Positions 7,725 to 15,621 of a DNA stretch of 30,698 nucleotides are shown here, piece by piece. The stretch lies in assembly GCA_036269915.1 (NCBI GenBank), contig DATBDM010000104.1, positions 1 through 30,698 of the forward strand, in the 5' to 3' direction. How positions within the stretch are numbered: position 1 is the stretch's first letter; each line of letters opens with the position of its first letter. The notes under the pieces are model-generated. The model worked only from the letters and a program-made list of their open reading frames with translations. It searched no databases and was not told where the DNA came from. Source of the stretch: DATBDM01 sp036269915. Its GTDB lineage: Bacteria > Actinomycetota > Thermoleophilia > Solirubrobacterales > Solirubrobacteraceae. Both the position numbers and the translations under genes were made by a program.

Positions 7725-9224
7725 TCAGGCGCGGGCGAACCGGCTCAGCGCGACCTCGGCGCGGACGCCGGGGAGATGCGCCCGGAAGATGCGGTGATAC
7801 GCCAGCTCCTCCTTGGTGCGCAGCGGCGGCTCGACCGCGCCGCGCTCGGCCTCGAACTCCGCGTCGCCGATGTCAGCGGACACGACCTCGCTCATGACGT
7901 CGCGCGCCCCGCTCCCGTCGCCGAACTCGGCCTTCTCGCGCCACAGCAGCGCCTTCGGCAGCCAGCCGTCGAACGCCTCGCGCAGCAGCTTCTTCTCGGG
8001 CACGCCGGGCCCGGCGAGCTTGGCCTCGGGCGGCAGGCGCATGCCCCAGGTGATCATCTCGCGGTCGAGGAACGGGACGCGCGCCTCGAGGCCGTGCGCC
8101 ATCGTCACGCGGTCGCAGCGCTGCAGGTTGAGGTTGTGCAGCGCGCGCACCGTCCGCTCGAGCTCGGCGTGCAGGTCGCCGGCCTCGGGGAAGTCGCGCA
8201 GGTAGTCGTAGCCGGCGAAGAGCTCGTCGGCGCCCTCGCCGGTCAGCACGACCTTGACGTGGCGGACGGTCATCTCGGCGAGCAGGAAGTTCGGGACCGC
8301 GCTGCGGACGAGGCCGGGATCGAAGGACTCGATCGAGCGCACGACGGTGGGCAGCACGTCGTGCGCGTCCTGCGCGGTGTAGATGCGCTCGTGGTGCTCG
8401 GAGCCGATGTGCTCGGCGACCAGGCGCGCGGCGGCGAGGTCGGGTGAGTCCTCGGTGCCGACGGCGAAGGTCTGCAGCCGCTCGCCGCGGCGTGCGTAGG
8501 CGCGGGCGGCGATTGCGGCGACGAGGCTCGAGTCCAGCCCGCCGGAGAGGAACGCACCGACCGGCACGTCGCCCATCAGCTGGCGCTCGACCGAGGCGAT
8601 CAGCGCCGCGCGGGTCCCGCGCGCCCAGTCCTCGGGCGCGGGCGCCTCGAGCGTGTTCTCGGGGATCGCGCCGGCGAACCGGACCAGGCCGCCCGTCGGC
8701 GTCCACGCGCAGCCCGGCGGGAACGGCTCGACGTACGGCTGCCAGTCGGGGTCGAACGCGTGCATCTCCGACGCAAAGCGCACCGCGCCTGCGCGCCGCG
8801 CCCAGTAGAGGGGCTTGATGCCGACGGGATCGCGGGCGGCGATGAACCGGCCGTCCTCGGCGGCGGCCACGACCGCGAACATGCCGTTGAGCCGGGCGAG
8901 CGACTCGGGCCCGTGCGCGTCGAGCAGCAGCAGCGCGACCTCGTTGTCGGAGTCGGTCAGCGCCTCGGGGCCGCCGAGCCGGGCGCGGACGTGCTCGTGG
9001 TTGTAGATCTCGCCGTTGCCGACGAGCCAGAACCCGCCCTCCGGGTGCTCGAGCGGTTGCCGGCCGGCGTCGAGGTCGACGATCGAGAGCCGCCGGTGGC
9101 CGAGCCAGGCGTCGCCGACCTCGATCGAGCCGGTGTCGTCGGGTCCGCGATGGGCGACACGCTCGAGCATGCGCTCGAGCGCGGCCGGGTCAGCGCCTCC
9201 GTGCGAGGCCACGATGCCGCACAT
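7725..9224 (-). CDS. asnB: Glutamine-hydrolysing asparagine synthase
   Basis: The 499-residue protein starts MCGIVASHGG, giving the N-terminal Cys2 nucleophile of class II glutamine amidotransferases; glutaminase motifs HRGPDDTG (25-32), GHRRLSIVDL (42-51) and GNGEIYNH (69-76) follow. The synthetase half has the ATP pyrophosphatase loop FLSGGLDSSLVAA (225-237), FAVGTEDSPD, and GEGADELFAGYDYLRDF, then VPFLDREMI. It makes an amide from a carboxylate (normally Asp to Asn) using Gln and ATP in the cytoplasm. It is a little shorter than E. coli AsnB. The nitrilase-family gene ends 10 bases upstream and is almost certainly co-transcribed, which raises the possibility that the pair acts on a special amide instead of plain asparagine. 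Confidence 0.93.
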   Translation of the reverse strand: MCGIVASHGGADPAALERMLERVAHRGPDDTGSIEVGDAWLGHRRLSIVDLDAGRQPLEHPEGGFWLVGNGEIYNHEHVRARLGGPEALTDSDNEVALLLLDAHGPESLARLNGMFAVVAAAEDGRFIAARDPVGIKPLYWARRAGAVRFASEMHAFDPDWQPYVEPFPPGCAWTPTGGLVRFAGAIPENTLEAPAPEDWARGTRAALIASVERQLMGDVPVGAFLSGGLDSSLVAAIAARAYARRGERLQTFAVGTEDSPDLAAARLVAEHIGSEHHERIYTAQDAHDVLPTVVRSIESFDPGLVRSAVPNFLLAEMTVRHVKVVLTGEGADELFAGYDYLRDFPEAGDLHAELERTVRALHNLNLQRCDRVTMAHGLEARVPFLDREMITWGMRLPPEAKLAGPGVPEKKLLREAFDGWLPKALLWREKAEFGDGSGARDVMSEVVSADIGDAEFEAERGAVEPPLRTKEELAYHRIFRAHLPGVRAEVALSRFARA

Positions 9225-9234
9225 GACCTCCGCT

Positions 9235-10110
9235 CTACCCGGAGTAGCGCTGCTGACGCACGGACTCGGCGGCCGGCGGCCCGTAGGACGCCGGGCGGCG
9301 GTCGCCGAGGTGATCGATGAACGCGCGCGAGACCTCGACCGCGTCGGGGTCGATCCGCGCGACGGCGACGCCGGCGTCGGTGCCCGTGTGTGCGCGCACC
9401 GCGCCGTCGGGGTCGACGACCTTCGCGTGGCCGAAGAAGCGCAGCGGCCCGAGCCGTCCCGTCTGGTTGGTGGAGACCCAGACGACCTGGTTCTCGACCG
9501 CGCGCGCGACGTCGAGCGCGTCGAAGTGCCGGGCCTGCTTGTCGAGCGCCGGGGTCCGCGCGGGGTGGTGGCGGTCCATCGGCCAAGCCGACAGGCAGGC
9601 GATCGTCCCGGCGCCGTCGAGCGCGAGCGCACGGGCGGCCTCGGGGAAGAGCTTGTCGTAGCAGAGCAGCATCCCGAGCCGGCCGACCGGCGTGTCGAAC
9701 GCGGCGAAGCCGTCGCCGGGGCTGTAGGCGAAGCGCTCGGCGGGCGGCAGGTGGACCTTGCGATGGTGGCCGTGGATGCCGTCGCCGCTGACGCAGACCG
9801 CCGACGTGTACGGGCCGTTCGGGCCGGCCTCGGTGTAGCCCATGCAGACCACCGTGTCGCCCGCGGCCTCGATCAGCCGGCGGATCTCGGGACCGTCGGG
9901 CTCCAGCGCCGGCGGGAGGACCGGGCCCGCGGGCTCGTCCGCGTCGGGCTCGCGCAGGTAGCCGCCGAGCGCACACTCGGGGAACACGACCAGCTCGGCG
10001 CCGCGGGCGCGCGCCTCCTCCAGCGCCCAGTCGACCGCGGCGAAGACCAGGTCGAGATCGCGCTCGGACGGCAGCGCCACGGCGGCGATGGCGGCGGGCA
10101 ACCTGGTCAT
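9235..10110 (-). CDS. Nitrilase-superfamily carbon-nitrogen hydrolase
   Basis: The 291-residue protein has the full Glu-Lys-Cys triad of the superfamily: Glu45 in VVFPECALGGY, Lys118 in HHRKVHLPP and Cys150 in LLCYDKLFPEAAR. Length and order match branches that hydrolyse amides, carbamoyl groups or, rarely, nitriles. The start MTRLPAAIAAVALP is typical because the first beta strand of the alpha-beta-beta-alpha sandwich comes immediately. It lies 10 bases ahead of asnB on the same strand, so one enzyme of the pair forms and the other could break C-N bonds; a substrate such as an omega-amide or a carbamoylated amine is a guess. The specific subfamily cannot be settled by eye. Confidence 0.9.
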   Translation of the reverse strand: MTRLPAAIAAVALPSERDLDLVFAAVDWALEEARARGAELVVFPECALGGYLREPDADEPAGPVLPPALEPDGPEIRRLIEAAGDTVVCMGYTEAGPNGPYTSAVCVSGDGIHGHHRKVHLPPAERFAYSPGDGFAAFDTPVGRLGMLLCYDKLFPEAARALALDGAGTIACLSAWPMDRHHPARTPALDKQARHFDALDVARAVENQVVWVSTNQTGRLGPLRFFGHAKVVDPDGAVRAHTGTDAGVAVARIDPDAVEVSRAFIDHLGDRRPASYGPPAAESVRQQRYSG

Positions 10111-10127
10111 GGCCGGAAATATCGGCC
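10111..10127. promoter_or_regulatory. AT-cored inverted repeat abutting the nitrilase start codon
   Basis: GGCCGGAAATATCGGCC reads as 5-base arms GGCCG/CGGCC around an AT-rich core and touches the nitrilase ATG (10110). In so GC-rich a sequence, an A/T core beside a start codon may be a -10 region of a nearly leaderless promoter or an operator. Weak evidence. Confidence 0.3.
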
Positions 10128-10286
10128 CTCCGGGCGACGGATGCCATAGACGAACGTCGCAAAATGCGCGATCGGCGTTGGTCCGGATGGCCGAACCGCT
10201 CCCTCATGAGCAAGGCGCGCGCGCGAACGGCGATGTGCCACGATGGAGCGTCACCCGTCGATCCCGACCAGGGAGGACCGTGAGCC

Positions 10287-10460
10287 ATGGCGAAGATCCA
10301 GTTGCTGTCCGAGACACGGGCCGGCGAGCCGGCCGAGGTCATGCTGAGCGAGCACGTCGCGGCAGGGCTGCTCGAGAGCGAGCACTACGCCGCCCAGCTG
10401 ATCGAGCGGATGCGCTGGGCGGCCGAGGACGCCGAGGATCGCGAGGACGACGAGCGATGA
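10287..10460 (+). CDS. Small acidic protein (57 aa), unknown function
   Basis: ATG at 10287 is preceded by a strong ribosome binding site, GGGAGG at 10271-10276, with about ten bases of spacing. The 57 residues begin MAKIQLLSETRAGEPAEVML and end with a highly acidic helix of the pattern RWAAEDAEDREDDER. Codon choice is of the GC-rich type used by the neighbours. The protein would be a short helical, strongly negative cytoplasmic polypeptide. It ends 29 bases ahead of the DHFR-like gene and has the same direction, so the two can share a transcript. I recognise no family; the good ribosome site is the main argument that it is real. Confidence 0.55.
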   Translation: MAKIQLLSETRAGEPAEVMLSEHVAAGLLESEHYAAQLIERMRWAAEDAEDREDDER

Positions 10461-10489
10461 GTCCGCGGCCGCCGCGCGGTCGTTAGGGC

Positions 10490-11134
10490 ATGCCCATCGT
10501 CAGAAGTCAGATCTCGATCTCGCTCGACGGCTACGTCGCCGGGCCGAACCAGAGCCTCGACGACCCTCTCGGCGTCGGCGGAATGCGCCTGCACGAGTGG
10601 GCGTTCGCGACCGACAGCTGGAATGAGCAGCACGGCCGCGAGGGCGGGCAGGCCGGCGTCGACGCCGACGTCGCCGCGCGCTCGATGACCGGCACCGGCG
10701 CCTACGTGATGGGCCGCAAGATGTTCGGCGGCGGGGGCGACGACGGCGCGTGGGACGAGCAGTGGCGCGGCTGGTGGGGCGGGGACCCGCCGTTCCACGC
10801 CCCGGTCTTCGTGCTCTCGCACCACGAGCGCGCGCCGCTCGCGATGGAGGGCGGCACGACGTTTCACTTCGTCACCGACGGGATCGAGTCCGCCCTCGAC
10901 CAGGCGCGCGCGGCCGCGGGCGAGCAGGACGTGCAGATCGCCGGCGGCGCGAGCACGGTCAACCAGTACCTCGCCGCGGGGCTGCTCGACGAGCTGTTCC
11001 TGCACATCATCCCGGTCGTGCTGGGCGCCGGCGAGCGGCTGCTCGACGGCGTCGGGGACCCGCGGCTCGAGATCGCCGAGACGGTCGCCTCGCCGGCCGC
11101 CACGCACGTCCGCTACCGCGTGGCGCGGGGGTGA
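10490..11134 (+). CDS. Dihydrofolate reductase-like / RibD C-terminal family protein
   Basis: The 214-residue protein starts MPIVRSQISISLDGYVAGP, the first strand and loop of the DHFR/RibD-C fold, and has TGAYVMGRKMFGGG (about 69-82), PVFVLSHHERAPL and VQIAGGASTVNQYLAAGLLDELFLHIIPVVLGAGERL, the most conserved block of the family. Proteins of this type bind NAD(P)H and reduce small, often unknown, substrates; true folate reduction is unlikely. Its stop TGA overlaps the GTG start of the following TetR gene (GTGA), so expression of the reductase and regulator is coupled. A regulator coupled to an oxidoreductase often responds to the substrate of that enzyme; that link here is inference. Confidence 0.88.
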   Translation: MPIVRSQISISLDGYVAGPNQSLDDPLGVGGMRLHEWAFATDSWNEQHGREGGQAGVDADVAARSMTGTGAYVMGRKMFGGGGDDGAWDEQWRGWWGGDPPFHAPVFVLSHHERAPLAMEGGTTFHFVTDGIESALDQARAAAGEQDVQIAGGASTVNQYLAAGLLDELFLHIIPVVLGAGERLLDGVGDPRLEIAETVASPAATHVRYRVARG

Positions 11135-11805
11135 TCCGCGACGCCGATCGCACCCGGCGGAAGGTGCTCGATGCCGCCGAGGAGCTCTTCGCGCGCCGCG
11201 GCTACGACGCCACGAGCCTCGCCGACATCGGCACCGCTGCGGGCGTCTCGCGCGGGACGCCGAGCTACTGCTTCGGCTCCAAGGAGCAGCTCTACGACGC
11301 CGTGCTCGAGCGCCTGTACGCGGACCGCACCGCCGCGCTCGAGCCCGCCTTCGCGCCGCTGAGGGCGTGGGCCGCGGCGGATGGCCCGCATGAGCCGCTC
11401 GAGACGGTGCTCGCCGGCTCGGTCGGCGGCTACGTGGAGTTCCTGCGCGCCCGGCCTTCCTTCGTCGACCTGTTCGAGCGCGAGGCGCTCGCCGGCGGCG
11501 AGCGGCTGCGGCGGATCGAGCCGGGATCGACCGTCATGGAGGATGCCTTCGCCGACCTGCACGCCGCCCGCGCGCGACACGGCCTGCGCGACTTCGACCC
11601 GGGAGAGGTCGTCATGTGCCTCGTCGCGCTCGCCTACATGCCGGTCGCCCACCGCGGGACGCTGCTGCGCCGGCAGGGGATCGGCGTCGACGATCCGGGC
11701 TTCGCCGCCGCCCGGACGCGGCACATCGTGGACGTCCTGCTGCACGTCCTCGGCGGTGACCGTGCGGTCCCGGAGGGCCGCACGGGCACGCGCGGCGCTA
11801 CCTGA
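11131..11805 (+). CDS. TetR/AcrR-family transcriptional regulator
   Basis: The 224-residue protein starts at GTG 11131 inside the stop of the previous gene. The N-terminal helix-turn-helix is standard for the family: RRKVLDAAEELFARRGYDATSLADIG followed by VSRGTPSYCFGSKEQLYDAVLERLYADR, here with Gly-Thr-Pro-Ser-Tyr-Cys-Phe in place of the usual Gly-x-hydrophobic-Tyr-x-(H/Y)-Phe. The C-terminal ligand-binding half is helical with an FVDLFEREALAGGERL stretch. It should repress its own operon or neighbours until a small ligand binds. Its stop overlaps the convergent protease-like gene by eight bases. No obvious operator is visible within the gene pair. Confidence 0.92.
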   Translation: MIRDADRTRRKVLDAAEELFARRGYDATSLADIGTAAGVSRGTPSYCFGSKEQLYDAVLERLYADRTAALEPAFAPLRAWAAADGPHEPLETVLAGSVGGYVEFLRARPSFVDLFEREALAGGERLRRIEPGSTVMEDAFADLHAARARHGLRDFDPGEVVMCLVALAYMPVAHRGTLLRRQGIGVDDPGFAAARTRHIVDVLLHVLGGDRAVPEGRTGTRGAT

Positions 11806-14800
11806 TCCGGTAGCTGTACGGGAACGCCACCTGCTCGTTGCCGGTGAGCAGACGCAGGCCGAAGTCGTCCACGTACAGCGTCCCCTGCACCTGCGACCCG
11901 CGCCGGCCCTGCGGCGTGAAGGTCACGGTGATCCGGCCGGACCGGCCCGGTGCCAGCGTCAGCGGCGTGTAGTCCGGCGCGTTCGGCTCGACGGTCTGCC
12001 GCCACAGGTCGCCCGTGGACGAGGCGGCGTCACGGTCGAACGCCTGCGTGTGGGCGAGCATCCCGGTGTCGGCGGTGCCCGACTGGGCGGTGTCGAACGG
12101 GCCGCGCATCGCGGGCGCGAGCCCCCACGGGCCGTTGGCCACCTCGTCCGCGGAGTACGACGCGGTCGCCGTATCGCCCTGACTCTGGCCGATGATGTCC
12201 GGGTCGCCCTCGCCGATCACGAAGAACCCCATCTCCAGCAGGATCGGGCGGTCGGCACGCGCGACGCCCAGCAGCGCGTCGGTCTGGGTCGGGACGACGA
12301 ACTCCGGCGTCGGCTGGTCGCCGGGAATGGGCAGCGGGATGCCGGTCGCCTGATCGATCGAGAGCAGCGGATCGGTCTCGGCCCCGTTGCGCCGCGGGTC
12401 GGCGAAGACGTCCTCCGTGCCCGGCCCGTCGTTGCGCACGGCGATGGTCGCGGTGATCGGGGTGCCCGCGCGGACCTTGTCGCTGTGCGGCAGGCCGCGC
12501 GCGGTGATGGCGGGCGCGTCGAACGAGACGGCGCCCCGATATGGCGCCGTGAGCGTCTGGCCGCCGACGGGGCTGGCCACGGTGACCACGAACGTCCACC
12601 GGCCCGGCTTCGGGGACAGCGCCGTCGCCCGCAACCCATGCGTGAACGTGTCCGGCCCCCTCAGCGGGGAGTGGCGCGTGCTCTGTGAGCCGAGCAGGTT
12701 GCCGTCGGGGTCCACGAGCGTCCCGATCAGCTCCGTGTTCGGGTCGTCCGGGAACGTGAGCGACACCGACAACGACTGCCGGCCCTTCGGGACGTCGAAC
12801 GCGAACGTGTTCTCCTGGGCGACGAACTCCCGCCCGTTGCCGCCGTAGATCGTCCCCGCGAACGTGCCGCCGTGTCCGTCGACCGGGACGAGCGACCGCA
12901 GCACCACCGGGATGACGGTCTGGTCGCCCGAGCTGTCGGACACGACGAGGTCGTGCGCGCTGTCACCCGGGCTGCCCGGCAGCCGGGTGCGCAGCTGGAT
13001 GTGGCCGGTCTCCCCGGGCCCCAGCCTGAGGCTGGACGGCGTCACGCTGTCCACGCCGCCGAATCGCTGGGTCGCGAACTCCAGGTGCACGGGCCCGCTG
13101 TAGGTGCCGTCGCGTAGGAAGACGATCGCCGTCCACGTGCCGGCGGTGGGCTTGCGCACGTCCACCTGCGTGTGGTTGCCGTCGCCCTGCGGCCGCGTAT
13201 AGGCCGCGTACGCGCCGGTGGGGTCGATCAGCGTCAGCCCCACGCGGGCGTCCGGGCCGGGCCAGGCGTCGTAGGCGACGAGACGGTCGACGTTCGCCGG
13301 CACGTGGAACGTCGTCGTCACGTAGGGCCGCTCGCTGCCGAACTGGTCGGTGAACGTCGGCGCCGTGCCCAGCGTGACGTCCTTGCGGACGTCGGAGACC
13401 TGTCGGGTGAGCGCTCGCCCGCGGGCCTCGACCGTCTGCGCGGCCGTGCCGGTGTTCGTGACCGAGACGGACTCGCTGTCGGAGGAGCCCGCCGGGCCGG
13501 CGATCGTCAGCTTGGGCCGGTCGAACAGCAGCCCGTGACCGGTCGGCCGGCCGCCGTCGACGGCCATGGCCTCCTGCACCGCCTTCAGCGCGTCCACCTC
13601 ACCGGCTCCCTGCTCCTCGCTCGGGAAGCCGAGGTCGTTGGCCGTGCTCTGGAGGATCCGCTTGATCAGCGCGGGTGCCGGCGTCCGGCCACCGTGGGTG
13701 GTGCGGTACCCCTCGATCATCAGCGCCGCGGTGCCCGCCGTGAGCGGCGTCGACTGGCTCGTGCCCCCGAACTGCTCGAGCTGCGCCGGCGCGCCCTTGA
13801 AGTCCGTGCACTCCTCGTAGAGCGCGGGGTTCGGCGTGCACAGCGCCCAGTCGGCCTCGGCCGGGCTGACGAAGTCAGGCGTCGAGGCGTTCTGGCTGAA
13901 GCCGCCGCCGGCGACCGACGAGATGTTGTCGTCGAGGTAGGTGCCGTTGGAGAACTGGAACGCGTAGGACGTGGTCTGCGCGTAGTTGCGCATGTTCGTG
14001 TTGCCGCCCGAGTCGAGCACGAGCGGATCGGTGGCCGGTGACGAAGGCCCGGCGGTCGCGCCCGAGTCGCTCGAACCCTGCGAGACGACGACGCCGGAGC
14101 GGGCGGCCGCGTCGTTGAACTGCTTGATCGTGTCGCGCGCGGTGTCCGGCATGGTGAAGTCGCCGAAGGACTCGCTGATGACGTCCGCGTGATCCTGCGT
14201 GACCGCCCAGTCCATGCCCTGGATGATCACGGAGGTGTAGGCCGACGAGACCGCGCCGAAGACCTTCATGCCGATCAGCGACGCGCCGGGCGCCACCCCG
14301 CGGACCCGGATGTTGCACCCCTTCGGCAGCGCGTGCTTCGGGTTGACGAAGTCGGCGACGTCGTAGACCTGCCGGCCCTGCGCGGCGATGTCCGTCGCGT
14401 CGCCGAAGGCCTCGGCGCCGCCGGTCGGCGCGTTCGGACCCTCACCGGTGAAGTCGCGGTAGTCGATGAAGACGTGCGAGCCGTCGGCCCGGATGAAGTC
14501 GGGGTTGTTGGTGTCGATGCCGTCGGCGAAGTACGCGACCTTGACGCCCTTGCCGGTGGCCAGGTTCTGGGCCTGCGGGGTCGACGGGTCGTCGTAGGCG
14601 GCGTGCATCGTCTGCAGCGCCTCGGGCTCGAGGATGGGCTGGGCCGGGTCGGCCGGGCAGCGCTTCGAGTACGGCGTCGTCGGATTGCCGGGTCCCGGCG
14701 AGGACGACGAGGCGGGGCTCGTGTCGGGTTGCGGCATGGTCACGAGCCCGTCGGGAAGCACGGCGGCCACGGACGAGTCGGATCGCAGCCGCGCTCGCTC

Positions 14801-15133
14801 GGCGTTCGAGACCCGTGCCGAGAACGCGTTCAGCGTGGTGTACCGATGGGTCACCGCGCCGCCCGCGCGCGCGACGCTCGCGACCAGTGGCCGCTGCTGG
14901 CGCCGGACCACGCGGGCGCGTGCCCGGACGCCGGCCGCGGTGGCGAGCCGTCCGCGCCGCTGGGTCCTTAGCACGACGATGACGCGGTTCGCCCGGGCGA
15001 TCCGGTGGATCTGCTTGGCATTCAGGGCGTGGTGGAACCGGGGCGTCCCGGCGATCGTCTTCGCCAGTGCATCGCCGCCGGCCAACAGGAGCACGACCGC
15101 CACGCCCGCAAGAACCCGCACGACCCTGGACAT
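11798..15133 (-). CDS. Very large secreted subtilase-like protein with sedolisin-like active-site motifs
   Basis: ATG at 15133 has a ribosome site GGGAGG seven bases ahead, giving 1111 residues. A signal peptide (MSRVVRVLAGVAVVLLLAGG then DALA) is followed by a propeptide with HRYTTLNAFSARVS (about 96-109) and a subtilisin-fold domain from about 195 to 510. The usual D-T-G is FADGID (Ala203-Asp204), the usual G-H-G-T-H is EAFGDATDIAAQG (Glu241, Asp245, Asp248, no His), the oxyanion region is GSSDSGATAG (Asp356) and the serine motif is GGTSQSTPLTAG (Ser459). Glu-x3-Asp, Asp in SSDSG, GGGFS (409-413) and GGTSxSTP are sedolisin (S53) hallmarks. About 600 residues of repeated beta-rich domains follow, ending near a YRIR terminus. 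Exported; the C-terminal part probably binds polymer or cell wall. Relatives are usually labelled S8. Confidence 0.85.
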   Translation of the reverse strand: MSRVVRVLAGVAVVLLLAGGDALAKTIAGTPRFHHALNAKQIHRIARANRVIVVLRTQRRGRLATAAGVRARARVVRRQQRPLVASVARAGGAVTHRYTTLNAFSARVSNAERARLRSDSSVAAVLPDGLVTMPQPDTSPASSSSPGPGNPTTPYSKRCPADPAQPILEPEALQTMHAAYDDPSTPQAQNLATGKGVKVAYFADGIDTNNPDFIRADGSHVFIDYRDFTGEGPNAPTGGAEAFGDATDIAAQGRQVYDVADFVNPKHALPKGCNIRVRGVAPGASLIGMKVFGAVSSAYTSVIIQGMDWAVTQDHADVISESFGDFTMPDTARDTIKQFNDAAARSGVVVSQGSSDSGATAGPSSPATDPLVLDSGGNTNMRNYAQTTSYAFQFSNGTYLDDNISSVAGGGFSQNASTPDFVSPAEADWALCTPNPALYEECTDFKGAPAQLEQFGGTSQSTPLTAGTAALMIEGYRTTHGGRTPAPALIKRILQSTANDLGFPSEEQGAGEVDALKAVQEAMAVDGGRPTGHGLLFDRPKLTIAGPAGSSDSESVSVTNTGTAAQTVEARGRALTRQVSDVRKDVTLGTAPTFTDQFGSERPYVTTTFHVPANVDRLVAYDAWPGPDARVGLTLIDPTGAYAAYTRPQGDGNHTQVDVRKPTAGTWTAIVFLRDGTYSGPVHLEFATQRFGGVDSVTPSSLRLGPGETGHIQLRTRLPGSPGDSAHDLVVSDSSGDQTVIPVVLRSLVPVDGHGGTFAGTIYGGNGREFVAQENTFAFDVPKGRQSLSVSLTFPDDPNTELIGTLVDPDGNLLGSQSTRHSPLRGPDTFTHGLRATALSPKPGRWTFVVTVASPVGGQTLTAPYRGAVSFDAPAITARGLPHSDKVRAGTPITATIAVRNDGPGTEDVFADPRRNGAETDPLLSIDQATGIPLPIPGDQPTPEFVVPTQTDALLGVARADRPILLEMGFFVIGEGDPDIIGQSQGDTATASYSADEVANGPWGLAPAMRGPFDTAQSGTADTGMLAHTQAFDRDAASSTGDLWRQTVEPNAPDYTPLTLAPGRSGRITVTFTPQGRRGSQVQGTLYVDDFGLRLLTGNEQVAFPYSYRIR

Positions 15134-15182
15134 CCCGACCTCCCGTCCCGGCCCGGGCTCCCCAGCCGCGGGCACCTCCGGG

Positions 15183-15188
15183 ACGCTA
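15183..15188 (-). promoter_or_regulatory. Possible -10 element for the large subtilase gene
   Basis: TAGCGT on the minus strand (15188-15183) fits TANNNT and would place the transcript start near 15176, giving a leader of about 43 bases that includes the ribosome site. No good -35 is seen 16-18 bases upstream, so this is weak. Confidence 0.25.
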
Positions 15189-15260
15189 CGCCGGGTCCGG
15201 CCGCTCGACCACGAACCGGCGCGCGTGCGGTCGGACTGCCGACAGGAGGGCCCGCCAGGA

Positions 15261-15274
15261 TGAGAGCGCTCTCA
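15261..15274. promoter_or_regulatory. Perfect 14-base palindrome resembling a LacI-family operator
   Basis: TGAGAGCGCTCTCA is self-complementary over all 14 bases and differs by two symmetrical bases from TGGGAGCGCTCCCA, the box bound by the LacI-family cellobiose regulator CebR in Streptomyces. It lies 128 bases upstream of the large subtilase start and 78 bases beyond the DUF1272 stop. It has no loop, so an operator is more likely than a terminator. No LacI-family gene is in the window, so the regulator would be encoded elsewhere. Confidence 0.45.
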
Positions 15275-15351
15275 GAAAGAGCCCAACGCTAGAAAGCCGA
15301 TTCGCGATGGGCGAGATTCCAGCGCCGTGAAGCGGCTCTTGGTCCTGCCGG

Positions 15352-15603
15352 TCACCGCCCTACCGCGTCGCAGCCCTCCGGCTGGTGGACGCGCACCGTC
15401 GACGCCGCGTCCTTCGCGAGCCTCGCCGGCGGCCGGATCGGCCGGCGCTCGAACCCGCCGCCGCAGTTCGGGCAGACGCCGTGGAGCCGGTGCTCGACGC
15501 AGTCCGCGCAGAACGTGCACTCGTAGGTGCAGATCCGCGCGTCCGGCGAGTCGGGAGGCAGGTCGCGGTCACAGCATTCGCAGGACGGTCGCAGCTCGAG
15601 CAT
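15352..15603 (-). CDS. DUF1272-family cysteine-rich protein
   Basis: The 83-residue protein starts MLELRPSCECCDRDLPPDSP and has paired cysteines in CECC (8-11), CTYECTFCADC (about 25-35) and CPNCGGGFERRP (about 45-56), the compact metal-binding pattern of DUF1272 proteins, presumably binding two zinc ions. The C-terminal tail is longer than in the shortest members. The function of the family is not established; a protein-protein or nucleic acid contact role is possible. It begins 18 bases after the gene upstream on the same strand, so the two form a small operon. Confidence 0.85.
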   Translation of the reverse strand: MLELRPSCECCDRDLPPDSPDARICTYECTFCADCVEHRLHGVCPNCGGGFERRPIRPPARLAKDAASTVRVHQPEGCDAVGR

Positions 15604-15621
15604 GTCGGCGAGTATGCGTCG

